DNA of 64,000 nucleotides. Source: Bacteroidota bacterium (GTDB lineage: Bacteria; Bacteroidota; Bacteroidia; AKYH767-A; OLB10). The translations under genes were made by a program, and so were the position numbers. This document shows, piece after piece, positions 48,497 to 56,796 of this stretch. Each line of letters starts with the position of its first letter. The first letter of the stretch is position 1. The stretch lies in NCBI GenBank assembly GCA_016713525.1, contig JADJOZ010000011.1, positions 71,001-135,000 of the forward strand. The letters are read 5' to 3'. The notes under the pieces are model-generated. The model did no database searches. It had not been told where the DNA came from and worked only from the letters and a program-made list of their open reading frames with translations.

Positions 48497-50026
48497 TCAA
48501 TGCTGAATAAGAACTTTCCCTGCAAAAGTATTTTGGGTGTCATTTAAAATAACAAAATAAATTCCATTCTCAATTTCAGATAAATTCAATTTGAGCTCAT
48601 CACTAGTTAAGGCTCGCTTTAAAATAACTTTTCCGGTAATGTCGACGAGCTGCAAATAGCAACTGGTAATATCACTATTTCCGGTATAAGCGATATTTAA
48701 GATGTTTTGCGCGGGGTTTGGGTAAATCTCAAAATTTTGTGGTTGGGATGGAGGATTAGTTAATGCAGTTAACGAATCACAATTACTACCTGGTATGGCG
48801 CCTAAATCAAAATCAGGAAAGTAAGGAACACTTGAACCGTTATAATAAGGCAAGTCTGAAAGCCCATGAGCAATGGCATTACATCCGGGCCCTACAACAT
48901 CAGGGTTATTAATTACACTAAAGCAAGAACTGCTATTGGGAGAACTCACATAGATTTTACCATTAATAGCCCGTTGCATTAAATAGAAAAAAACACCATA
49001 AGACGGGCACGTGTAAGTTGAATCATAAACACAAACAGTTGTTCTTGTAGATTGCACATTTGCTGCATTTAAGTCCCACTGATATATTTCAAAACCTCCG
49101 CTTGCATAAAGAACCCGGGAGTTGGGTGAAAAAACCGTACCGGTGGCCCCGTAAGTAGGTAAAGTGAACTGTCCAAGATTTTCATGGGCTGAGAAATTGC
49201 CTGTGCACCTGTCAAAGTTAAAAAGGTGTACTCCTGATTTGTTGTTGAAGGCGAATTTTGTCCCATCCGGTGAAAAACAAGCCTGTACCATTGAAAAATT
49301 CACAAAAGGATAAATAGTTTGCAAAAATGGCCCTGCAATTCCGGTCGGGGTTAAAAGAAATTTCATAAATACGTTGGAGCTGTCCTTATGCGTAACAAGC
49401 CACCAATCTCTTCCATTGGCGTGTTTGCAAGCACTCAGCCCTCCAATGGTAATCAAATTATCAGTCAGTAAATCTCCGCTCCATAATACCTGATTTTTCG
49501 TCACAACAGCCCCTTTGCCACTGTCCTGGCTCATATCGACTATACTATAAAACAGCGTGTCACAGTATTCATTGGTCCAAAGCACAGGATGTAAATAATA
49601 AGCCTGATGGATAAGGTAATACATATCGGGCTGGCCGGGAGAGGGAAGTATTAGTATGGTTTGTGGATAGCTCATGCCGGTTAAGCTGCCACCAGAAGAA
49701 TAGGCTTCATCAGAATAGTTCAAACTATCGCCATTAACCATGGTATCATGCTGAGCATTCATAACTGCCAATCCATTCGTATAAAACAGCAAATTTCCTG
49801 CACTATCACAAATACTCGCATCACATCCCCGAAAGCTGAATGCGGCAGCAAGAGCAGTATCGTAATCTATTGTGCCATTTCTAAAATCAATACTATAAAT
49901 GCTGTTAATCGGATTTGGAATGCCAGATGAGTTGTATCCAATTACCCAAATATTATTTAACTGTCCATGCACATTTGAAAATGAGACAAGGAACAGTACT
50001 ATATATAATATTTTCCTGGACAGCAC
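48497..50026 (-). CDS. T9SS type A sorting domain protein with propeller-like body
   Basis: 509 residues. Signal peptide MLSRKILYIVLFLVSFSNVHG. The body (~25-420) has strands of the kind SDSAGNLLFYTNG, CFSPDGTKFAFNN and VFSPNSRVLYASGGFEIYQW, suggesting a WD40/PD40-like propeller. The C-terminus IYPNPAQNILNIAYTGN ... NGIYFVILND is a type A sorting domain. It is therefore secreted and surface-attached; no enzymatic motif was seen. Confidence 0.85.
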   Translation of the reverse strand: MLSRKILYIVLFLVSFSNVHGQLNNIWVIGYNSSGIPNPINSIYSIDFRNGTIDYDTALAAAFSFRGCDASICDSAGNLLFYTNGLAVMNAQHDTMVNGDSLNYSDEAYSSGGSLTGMSYPQTILILPSPGQPDMYYLIHQAYYLHPVLWTNEYCDTLFYSIVDMSQDSGKGAVVTKNQVLWSGDLLTDNLITIGGLSACKHANGRDWWLVTHKDSSNVFMKFLLTPTGIAGPFLQTIYPFVNFSMVQACFSPDGTKFAFNNKSGVHLFNFDRCTGNFSAHENLGQFTLPTYGATGTVFSPNSRVLYASGGFEIYQWDLNAANVQSTRTTVCVYDSTYTCPSYGVFFYLMQRAINGKIYVSSPNSSSCFSVINNPDVVGPGCNAIAHGLSDLPYYNGSSVPYFPDFDLGAIPGSNCDSLTALTNPPSQPQNFEIYPNPAQNILNIAYTGNSDITSCYLQLVDITGKVILKRALTSDELKLNLSEIENGIYFVILNDTQNTFAGKVLIQH

Positions 50027-50035
50027 TAATACAGG

Positions 50036-50190
50036 CTATTTGATGATGAACAGTTTACCGTTTTTAGTTGCACTGGCGGTTTGATGCTTCCAGGCATACG
50101 CGCCTTCAAGGAACAACGCTGTATTAATTTCCTCGATTCCAGAACCGATTGGTAGCATTTCAGGATATGTTTTCTCTGCAAAGGAATTTT
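50036..50190 (-). pseudogene. Remnant of a secreted-protein C-terminus
   Basis: Reverse strand reads EEINTALFLEGAYAWKHQTA and KNGKLFIIK before TAG at 50036-50038. 'GAYAWKHQ...NGKLFIIK' resembles the end of a type A sorting domain, but nothing recognisable remains upstream. Confidence 0.35.
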
Positions 50191-50194
50191 TATT

Positions 50195-51124
50195 CTAAAT
50201 GTTATTAAATACTGGCTCTACTTTGTAACCATATTCTCTCAAGAGCTGAATCAAGCCATATCTATAGCGTAAGTGATTTAAACCTACGGCTATGAATGTT
50301 TTTCTGGTTTTTATTAACTTGACAATATTGGGAAGCCAAACTAAATTCCTATGTTTAAGCAATATATTTTCTATAGGAAATTTACTTGTGTCGGCAAATG
50401 AGTAAAAGATATTATTATAATAATAATAAGAAACACGTTCACTGTATTCTTCAAGTAAAGAACTCTTATTTATTTTATAGATATTAATTAAAGAATCAAC
50501 CAAGTTAATATTTCCTTTAGTGTCAAGTCCTTTTTGAGAGTTCTCAAATGAAAATAATAAGTTAAGATACTCGTAATGTTCTTTGTCGCTCTCTAATCCA
50601 ACCATTTTTCTGCCATCTTTTTTGCATAGAAACCTAAGATAATCATCCATGAAATATTGAGATTTAATACCAGTTAATTGTTCTGAAATTAAATAACCCA
50701 TATGGTATTGAAAATCATTTTTCAAATAAAGAATATCGTGATTCTTTATTTCATTTTCAGAATAACTTAAAGAAACTTTGTAAAAATTCAGAATATTTAC
50801 TCGTTGAGAATCCGTTGCATGTTCAACCCAGGTATGAGAAATCACTTGCTTGCTATTCGTTTTTGTAATGTTCTTCTTAAAAATAGCTTCTGCTGCAAAA
50901 GTTTTAGATTCATTTAGTTTTTTTAAAATATCTTTATTTATTTCAAAATAACTGCTCATACAAATATGATTGGTCCCCAGTAAGTATGAGGTATCCTTTA
51001 AATCGGATGAAATAACTTTCCAAAAAGCCGTTTTAATTGAATCCTCTTGACCAAAAGTGTGGAAGGAAATAAAATTGAATCCAACTAGGAATATTAAGAA
51101 TCTTAAAGTAAAATGTGTTCTCAA
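50195..51124 (-). CDS. TraB/GumN family protein
   Basis: 309 residues with signal peptide MRTHFTLRFLIFLVGFNFISFHTFG. The family signature is intact: DTSYLLGTNHIC near the N-terminus (His), KTFAAEAIFKK (Glu), ISEQLTGIKSQYFMDDYL, RNLVWLPNIVKLIKTRKTFIAVGLNHLRYRYGLIQLLREYGYKV at the end. Members (Tiki-like fold) are predicted metalloproteases acting outside the cell. The gene is monocistronic. Confidence 0.85.
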   Translation of the reverse strand: MRTHFTLRFLIFLVGFNFISFHTFGQEDSIKTAFWKVISSDLKDTSYLLGTNHICMSSYFEINKDILKKLNESKTFAAEAIFKKNITKTNSKQVISHTWVEHATDSQRVNILNFYKVSLSYSENEIKNHDILYLKNDFQYHMGYLISEQLTGIKSQYFMDDYLRFLCKKDGRKMVGLESDKEHYEYLNLLFSFENSQKGLDTKGNINLVDSLINIYKINKSSLLEEYSERVSYYYYNNIFYSFADTSKFPIENILLKHRNLVWLPNIVKLIKTRKTFIAVGLNHLRYRYGLIQLLREYGYKVEPVFNNI

Positions 51125-51261
51125 GTTATAGTTTATATCAATATATTTAATTTAACATGTTCTGTTTTCGTTTTGCCGCTGTGAATTCCTAAGTTATATC
51201 TTTTCACGGAACTTCATCTATTGCTATAAATTCATTTAAGCACTGAACCCACTTTTTTGCC

Positions 51262-51284
51262 AAACGCCTGTTTGCGGCTGGTTT
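51262..51284 (+). repeat. Direct repeat, left copy, flanking a two-gene module
   Basis: AAACGCCTGTTTGCGGCTGG matches the copy at 52321-52343 with two substitutions and a one-base gap. Both lie in the same orientation, just outside the DUF805/Coa1-like gene pair. Confidence 0.6.
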
Positions 51285-51330
51285 TCTTCTTTCCACGAAG
51301 TTGTGTCCGTCCAAGGTTGCAATATATTTG

Positions 51331-51654
51331 TTAGATGGCTTCACTTACTTTTTCTTTAGGGTTTAGTCCGTATTCGTTTTCTCCCTTGTGTCCCTTTGAA
51401 AACACTAACACAAAAAAGTAGATTGGGAAAATTATTTGCCACCAACCTGCTTTACCTACATCGTGGCATCTCTTTGTCCCCTGTGCAGCAATAAACCAAA
51501 ATAGTGGAATAAGGAATAGGTTAAGAATTTCAAGTGATGCGTTGTTGTTGGCAATGCTTTGGATGATTTGCGCACAAACGACAAATGCAATCAGAGAAAG
51601 TCCGTATTCCGTTCGTCTAATTCTTCCGTCAAAAATTAATGGAGTTTTGAACAT
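51331..51654 (-). CDS. DUF805 family membrane protein
   Basis: 107 residues from ATG 51654 (MFKTPLIFDGRIRRTEYGLS), three bases after the stop of the upstream gene. The frame begins with the DUF805 hallmark FDGRIRRTEY, then helices LIAFVVCAQII and LFLIPLFWFIAA, the RCHDVGKAGWW motif, and IIFPIYFFVLVFSKGHKGENEYG. The family is small inner-membrane proteins of unknown function. It is in operon with the next gene. Confidence 0.9.
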   Translation of the reverse strand: MFKTPLIFDGRIRRTEYGLSLIAFVVCAQIIQSIANNNASLEILNLFLIPLFWFIAAQGTKRCHDVGKAGWWQIIFPIYFFVLVFSKGHKGENEYGLNPKEKVSEAI

Positions 51655-51656
51655 AA

Positions 51657-52190
51657 TTATTTGATGTTTACGATTGTCCAATCTGAATTTTCCTGTTTCA
51701 CAACCTGAATGTTATAGTCCTTGAACTTTTCTTTCCCCTTTACAATAAAATTGAGGTCAGCTTGTCCTGTTGTTCCTGTTGAACTTGTTTGAGATGAAAA
51801 GCCACCCATCGGTATTAACATGATACTAGTTACTTCCCAAACTTCTTTTGAAACTGATTTATCTATTTGTAAATATTGTCTTGCAATTTTGTAAGAGTCT
51901 AACTTTGGAGTTACAACAAGAAGAACAGATTGAATTACAAAAACAAAAATCATCAGTCCGATACCAACTTTCTCTGAAGTAGTTTTTTTTCCTTGCGTTT
52001 TTTTAAAACTAATTCTCTCACGCAAAAGAAATATTACAGTTATAGCCACAAGTGTCCAGCCGATATATTTACTTTCCCAAAAGAAATACAGTCCAAGTAG
52101 GCGACATAAGTAACCGTAGAGAAGTAAAACACTTGTCACGATAATTAGTCGCTGGCTTACTTTAGTTAGAGATTGAAATTTTTCAAGCAT
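51657..52190 (-). CDS. Membrane protein with Coa1-like C-terminal domain
   Basis: 177 residues. Three predicted transmembrane helices: LIIVTSVLLLYGYLC, YIGWTLVAITVIFLL, and IGLMIFVFVIQSVLLVV. The C-terminal ~75 residues (YLQIDKSVSKEVWEVTSIM ... GTTGQADLNFIVKGKEKF ... DWTIVNIK) resemble the 'cytochrome oxidase assembly Coa1-like' fold, a weak match. It heads a two-gene operon with the DUF805 gene. The pair is bounded by direct repeats, suggesting a transferable module. Confidence 0.65.
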   Translation of the reverse strand: MLEKFQSLTKVSQRLIIVTSVLLLYGYLCRLLGLYFFWESKYIGWTLVAITVIFLLRERISFKKTQGKKTTSEKVGIGLMIFVFVIQSVLLVVTPKLDSYKIARQYLQIDKSVSKEVWEVTSIMLIPMGGFSSQTSSTGTTGQADLNFIVKGKEKFKDYNIQVVKQENSDWTIVNIK

Positions 52191-52593
52191 TGTCTATTTT
52201 ATTTAAAAGCGTTTTCTGTCAGTAAGTAGTCAGCACTAAAGTATCAGGTTTGCACAGTCCCCAAAACTTACCGCCAACTCTTCAATTCACACAACAAACA
52301 CAAACAATTAACCGTGTATGAAACGCCTATTTGCGCTAGTTTGTGACGTGTTATGCTGAAGACATGATGTGCCGCCCTGTTCCAGCCTCCATAAAAATAC
52401 AATATCAAAAACCAATTGCCTAATTTTGGTTGACAATGTTTTAACGGGAGTATTTATCGATAAGTGCTTTAACGAGGGACCGGTGGTTGATTTCAGGCGG
52501 AATTACACGAATTTTATGGAACTTACGCCAAAAGAAAATTTATTGCGAATCGGAACGTAAGAGGTTTATAAACAGGAGATTATGAATGAAACG
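52191..52593. other. Spacer with repeat fragments
   Basis: It contains the right direct repeat (52321-52343), followed by ACGTGTTATGC, and the CAATTGCCTAATTTT phrase near 52409. A 63-codon frame at 52369-52560 is not recognised and is not called. Confidence 0.4.
52321..52343 (+). repeat. Direct repeat, right copy
   Basis: AAACGCCTATTTGCGCTAGT, the partner of 51262-51284. Confidence 0.6.
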
Positions 52594-52719
52594 GTTTTTT
52601 TGTTTTTTATCCGGCCCCCGAGCCGCAACCCATGACACACGCGGAAAAGAAGGCAGCTACTAAAAAAGGACGCATACCACTTAAAGACCGCATTGACCTG
52701 GCTATAATTCAGGAAGCAG
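52594..52719 (+). pseudogene. 5' fragment of a paralogue of the BNR-propeller gene
   Basis: The segment matches 56876-57001 at nearly all positions (FYPAPEPQPMTHAEKKAA, KKGRIPLKDRIDLAIIQEA), with mainly synonymous differences. Signal peptide start and everything downstream are missing. It is therefore a broken second copy of the gene at 56797, now 4.2 kb away. Confidence 0.85.
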
Positions 52720-52806
52720 TCAAAAGAAGGATTCATGTTTGATTTGGATTGTCGAGTATCTCCAGAATAGATTTAATTAAACCAGTAAAATTACCTTTTT
52801 CATATG

Positions 52807-54360
52807 TTACTGTTTTAGCATTTTTAAACTTACATTACTTTGTTTTAACTTTATTATGTAAATACCTTCACGCAAGTCAGAAAAATCTATAGTTGGTTCA
52901 AAATCGTAATTTATTCGCGAAGATATTAAAAGTCTTCCTGTCAAATCATAAATCGAATAATCGATTGGAAAAAACTCTGGTTCTGTAATGAATTTAAAAG
53001 TGGAATGTACAGGATTGGGGAAAATTTGAATTTTATTATTATTATGAATTTCAGGAACACTCGTAGCAGAAACACAGAAAATACTATCGCTAAGTAATGT
53101 GTTACTTATATTTATTACCAAGTTAGATAAATTGAATGATTGAGCTGAATGAGCAAGAGTATCGTTTATTAATGTTACAGAATAATTATTACTAATATAA
53201 TTCGATACAGTTTGTGTGCAACTAAAAATGGTAGTATCTGTTTTTAAGAAATGAATTTTGCCAGTGGGTTGTGTATATCCAATAACAGCTATTTCCGATT
53301 CCCTAAATAGTTGTAATTGCAGCAAGTGTCCTGTAGAATAAGTGGAAAGAAAATAACTTTGTGCATTCGCACCCATTTCATCAACCTTTACAAGGCGATG
53401 AAATCCACTTGAAAAAATAATTGTATTGGTATTTGCTATGGATAGCATTATATCATCATCTCCAGTTGAAGTATTTCCAAATTTTTTACTCCAAATTAGA
53501 TTACCAAGAGTATCCAATTTAAATAGTAATCCATCTGAGTCGATTGAGTTGATAATATTCCCCCCTATTACATATGAGGACTCAACTTTATTTATGGTAT
53601 TAAGACTTCCACCTAAAACATCAATTTGCTTTTTCCAAATAGGAACTCCCGAACTGTCCGTAGTGAATATCATTAACTTGATATCAGTTCCAGAGGATGT
53701 TAGAATTTCATCGTTACCAATAGCAATAAAACCACCATCTAAATAATTTTCAAAATCAGAAATTACATTAACCTGGTTACCATAGTTATTAGCCCAGATA
53801 ACACTTCCATTCATATCTAGCTTAATTAAAAGACCTGTTATCGTTGTATCTGTATTTGAAGTAAAATTTGAATTCAGGTTTGTGTATCCTCCACAAATAA
53901 TTGCCCCATCGATAAATTTAATTTGTGAAAGATTAAATTCCCTAAAATAGGTTGAATCGAAAATGAAAGTGGACCAAATTATGGAATCGTTACTATACAT
54001 AATTAAAGCACTGGAAAAATAGTTATAAGTCATTCCAATTTGTTTTGAAACATGAGCTAAAACAAGACAGCTGCTATCATTTATTGTAATTATTTTTGAT
54101 CCCGATAATGTAGTAAGCGAATCTGAGTAAAATGATTTAGTGGTATTGATATTTCCAACAGAATCAATTTCAGTAATTGCTATGTTGTTATTCGCTTGGA
54201 AAAAATAATCTGTAGAAAGTAATAGATAAGTACTATCCTTGGCAATAAAGGAATTCCCATGGCTGAACTGTGATACAAGGTTATTGTAATTTTTTTGAAA
54301 TATAGATTGCCCATATCCAGGCAAGTAAAACAGCATTATTAATTGAACTAAATATTTCAT
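52807..54360 (-). CDS. T9SS type A protein, SBBP/propeller-like (pair member 1)
   Basis: 517 residues from the ATG at 54360 (MKYLVQLIMLFYLPGYGQS), giving a clean signal peptide; the frame extends 10 codons further to 54390. The body has repeated 'DSxGNIxWxxxxGG..' propeller-like strands (LIKLDMNGSVIWANNYGNQ, LFKLDTLGNLIWSKKFGNTS, LMIFTTDSSGVPIWKKQI). The C-terminus IQIFPNPVHSTFKF ... GIYIIKLKQSNV is a type A sorting domain. It is a paralogue of the next gene and related to the tandem trio at 36.6-42 kb. Confidence 0.85.
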   Translation of the reverse strand: MKYLVQLIMLFYLPGYGQSIFQKNYNNLVSQFSHGNSFIAKDSTYLLLSTDYFFQANNNIAITEIDSVGNINTTKSFYSDSLTTLSGSKIITINDSSCLVLAHVSKQIGMTYNYFSSALIMYSNDSIIWSTFIFDSTYFREFNLSQIKFIDGAIICGGYTNLNSNFTSNTDTTITGLLIKLDMNGSVIWANNYGNQVNVISDFENYLDGGFIAIGNDEILTSSGTDIKLMIFTTDSSGVPIWKKQIDVLGGSLNTINKVESSYVIGGNIINSIDSDGLLFKLDTLGNLIWSKKFGNTSTGDDDIMLSIANTNTIIFSSGFHRLVKVDEMGANAQSYFLSTYSTGHLLQLQLFRESEIAVIGYTQPTGKIHFLKTDTTIFSCTQTVSNYISNNYSVTLINDTLAHSAQSFNLSNLVINISNTLLSDSIFCVSATSVPEIHNNNKIQIFPNPVHSTFKFITEPEFFPIDYSIYDLTGRLLISSRINYDFEPTIDFSDLREGIYIIKLKQSNVSLKMLKQ

Positions 54361-54428
54361 TCGATGTATTACTTGAGGTTTGAATCCCATTTCATTGTTT
54401 AATCACTAATTTTAATAGATTATTCTCC

Positions 54429-56033
54429 TCATTTTTTTACAAATTTAAACGATGAAATAGACTGACTTGTATTAATAACTAAAAAATATAACCCAGTATA
54501 AATTAAATCTGTATCCATATTTAAATTACGTGAGTTACTAAATTCCAAATCAGAAACAACTTTCTGCCCATTTACATTATATAGCGAAACCCTACCTGTT
54601 TCATTTTTACTGAAAGAGACTGAAATTACATCATCAACAATAGTAGGAAATATATGTATAAATTCATCAGATTCATCTAGGATCTGATCCGATACATAAC
54701 CACTGCATACAATATTTTCTATTATAGAAATAGTATCGGAAAAAGCACCAGCATAAACAACTGGTTGAAGGATTGAGTCAGCATAGAAATGAGTTTGAAA
54801 ATTTATAGAAACACTATTTGCAAAAATGTTGGCGATATTGTTTTGATTACATATTGTAGAGCCTAAAGTATCTGTTTGTACTAAAAATCCTGATCTGGGC
54901 AATGAAGAAATACTAACAGCAGATGTTCCCAGGAAGAAATATGATTGGCCAAAATATTCAAAGGCATCAAAGTAAGAAAAAAGGTTCGGGTAATAAATAA
55001 ATTTTTGCCACAGTATAGTTCCAACACTATCTGTGTTAATAGCTCTGAATCCATCACTAAAAAGTATGCCCCCTTCAAATGTTTTAATTACATAACCAAA
55101 ATAATTATTCCCCACTCCGGTACTAAATCCAATATAACGATTTGCCCAAATCGTATTAAATATGCTATCCGTTTCCATCAAAACCAATTCCTGTTTTTGA
55201 ATTGCATTAAAAGCTCCGGTCATGATAGCTAAATAGTAGCCCCCATTACCGGATTCCATAATTTTATAGGCTACATCAGGGGCCGAAGTTTGGAAGATTT
55301 GAGATTGAATGATTTCACCCAATGGGTCTGTTTCCAAAATCACCAGATCACAGTTATAATAATCAATTGTGTCGCTGAAATCAGTTGTGTTTCCAAATAA
55401 TAAATAGTTTCCGTTTTGCTTTTGTATTGCATCAACAATTGCAGTCCGACCATTATAGCCATATTGCCTCATCCATTCCACATTTCCGAATCGGTCAGTT
55501 TTGATGGCTGTTCCTTTAGCAGGACCGTCATTCATGGGACTGTTTATATACCCGGTTATTAAATTACCGGAATCTTTCGTTGCAATAATCCTGCTGAAAT
55601 TATCATCCAATGGTAAAGTAATTTTAAAGCTATTTAAAACTGTTCCTGAAGTATCCATTTTAATAAATCCAATATCAGCAATAAATGCACTTGTATGTCC
55701 AGCCACGGAAATAGTATTATCAAAATTGCAAACACCTTTAATGTCCAACATTGTGCTGCTATCATTGAAAGCAAATTTTCTTGCATTCAGAACATCGCCG
55801 ACAGCATCAATCTTTATAAATTCATTTGATCGGTATGTCGCAGTGTTGTTAAGTGAATTTCCAAAAAGGTAAATTTGATTAGTATTTAGAACTATTCCGG
55901 AAGTAAAAGTTGTATAATCACTGTATGTAAATTGCTTTTGAAACAAATATTGAGCATTAGAGCCCTTAGCAACCAATATTAAAAAAATGGCAACTAAAAA
56001 ACAATGTTTACTTATATTATTAAAATTGGCCAT
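54429..56033 (-). CDS. T9SS type A protein, SBBP/propeller-like (pair member 2)
   Basis: 534 residues. Signal peptide CFLVAIFLILVAKGSNAQ (~10-27). Repeats such as FIKMDTSGTVLNSFKI, GTAIKTDRFGNVEWMRQYGYN and LVLMETDSIFNTIWANRYIG mark a DUF-type WD40/SBBP propeller. Sorting domain IHIFPTIVDDVISVSF ... GLYFLVINTSQSISSFKFVKK. It is 68 bp upstream of its paralogue on the same strand, so the two probably form one transcription unit. Confidence 0.85.
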   Translation of the reverse strand: MANFNNISKHCFLVAIFLILVAKGSNAQYLFQKQFTYSDYTTFTSGIVLNTNQIYLFGNSLNNTATYRSNEFIKIDAVGDVLNARKFAFNDSSTMLDIKGVCNFDNTISVAGHTSAFIADIGFIKMDTSGTVLNSFKITLPLDDNFSRIIATKDSGNLITGYINSPMNDGPAKGTAIKTDRFGNVEWMRQYGYNGRTAIVDAIQKQNGNYLLFGNTTDFSDTIDYYNCDLVILETDPLGEIIQSQIFQTSAPDVAYKIMESGNGGYYLAIMTGAFNAIQKQELVLMETDSIFNTIWANRYIGFSTGVGNNYFGYVIKTFEGGILFSDGFRAINTDSVGTILWQKFIYYPNLFSYFDAFEYFGQSYFFLGTSAVSISSLPRSGFLVQTDTLGSTICNQNNIANIFANSVSINFQTHFYADSILQPVVYAGAFSDTISIIENIVCSGYVSDQILDESDEFIHIFPTIVDDVISVSFSKNETGRVSLYNVNGQKVVSDLEFSNSRNLNMDTDLIYTGLYFLVINTSQSISSFKFVKK

Positions 56034-56092
56034 TTGCGTAGTTAAAATTTTAATTTCTGTGATACCAATTGATATAAAATTAACTAAAAAGC

Positions 56093-56670
56093 TTATTTTT
56101 TCATTTTTAATAATCGGTTTTCCTCTTCCAAATACTCTATTCTTTCATTAAGCTTAATTATATGCAAAAACACTTCTTCTATTTTCTCTTGCTGGAGTCT
56201 TTGTATTTCTCCTAGGTTCTGGCCTTCAGCATCGATTTCCGCTGCTGTTGGTATTCCAGGCAAATGTTGATTTAATGAAATGTACTTTTGAAGTTCATGC
56301 AATGGCTGCAATTTATAGTTCCCATCAAATACATAATCAGGCCATGCTCCCGAAAGTTTTACATATGCTTCACGAAACCCCACCTTCCCATCAACCACCA
56401 TTTTATATCCGGGAGGAATATTAGATATGCCAATTCCAATTCCTCCGGCTTGATTGATACGTATTGCTTCGTTAGGACCAGACCAACCGTTAGATGTTTT
56501 GAAAACCAGATCGGCGGCATTCAAGGTTCCAATAAATCGAGTTTGATCATTAATATTATTTTTTCCTAAAGAATTCCAGTCCGGCACTGGGGCTGATGGT
56601 GGGCTAGTTTGGGTGTTAAGATAAACAATTTCACATAAGAAAGAAACGGCACCGTAAAAAATTTACCCCT
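56093..56670 (-). CDS. C-terminal part of a tail-fibre-like surface protein, 5'-truncated
   Basis: Open to about 56670 without a good ATG (a GTG at 56587 would give 164 residues). The text DWNSLGKNNINDQTRFIGTL, GYKMVVDGKVGFREAYVKL, YVFDGNYKLQPLHELQKYI, HLPGIPTAAEIDAEGQNLGE and a closing coiled coil (IEEVFLHIIKLNERIEYLEEEN) is the standard C-terminal half of Bacteroidota 'tail fiber/S74-like' surface proteins. The N-terminal half is missing, so this is a fragment or a gene broken upstream. Confidence 0.65.
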
Positions 56671-56796
56671 GATAAATATTCGTAACGGTCTAATAAACAA
56701 TTGAATAGCAGCTCGACAGTTTGAATTATAAGGCAACTTCACCTTCCCCCCTGTTTTTTTTGTAACTTTGTATTGATTTTGAATGTTTTAGGTTAA

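Noticed and set aside
51190..52360. Integron attC sites around the DUF805 module
   Set aside because: GTTATGC- and TCTAAC-like ends occur, but no paired R'/R'' core with a foldable arm could be traced and no integrase is visible.
52369..52560. 63-codon frame in the spacer before the BNR gene fragment
   Set aside because: Not similar to any family I know and partly built of a dispersed repeat.
53426..53746. 106-codon forward frame within a T9SS gene
   Set aside because: Antisense shadow of the reverse-strand coding sequence at 52807-54360.
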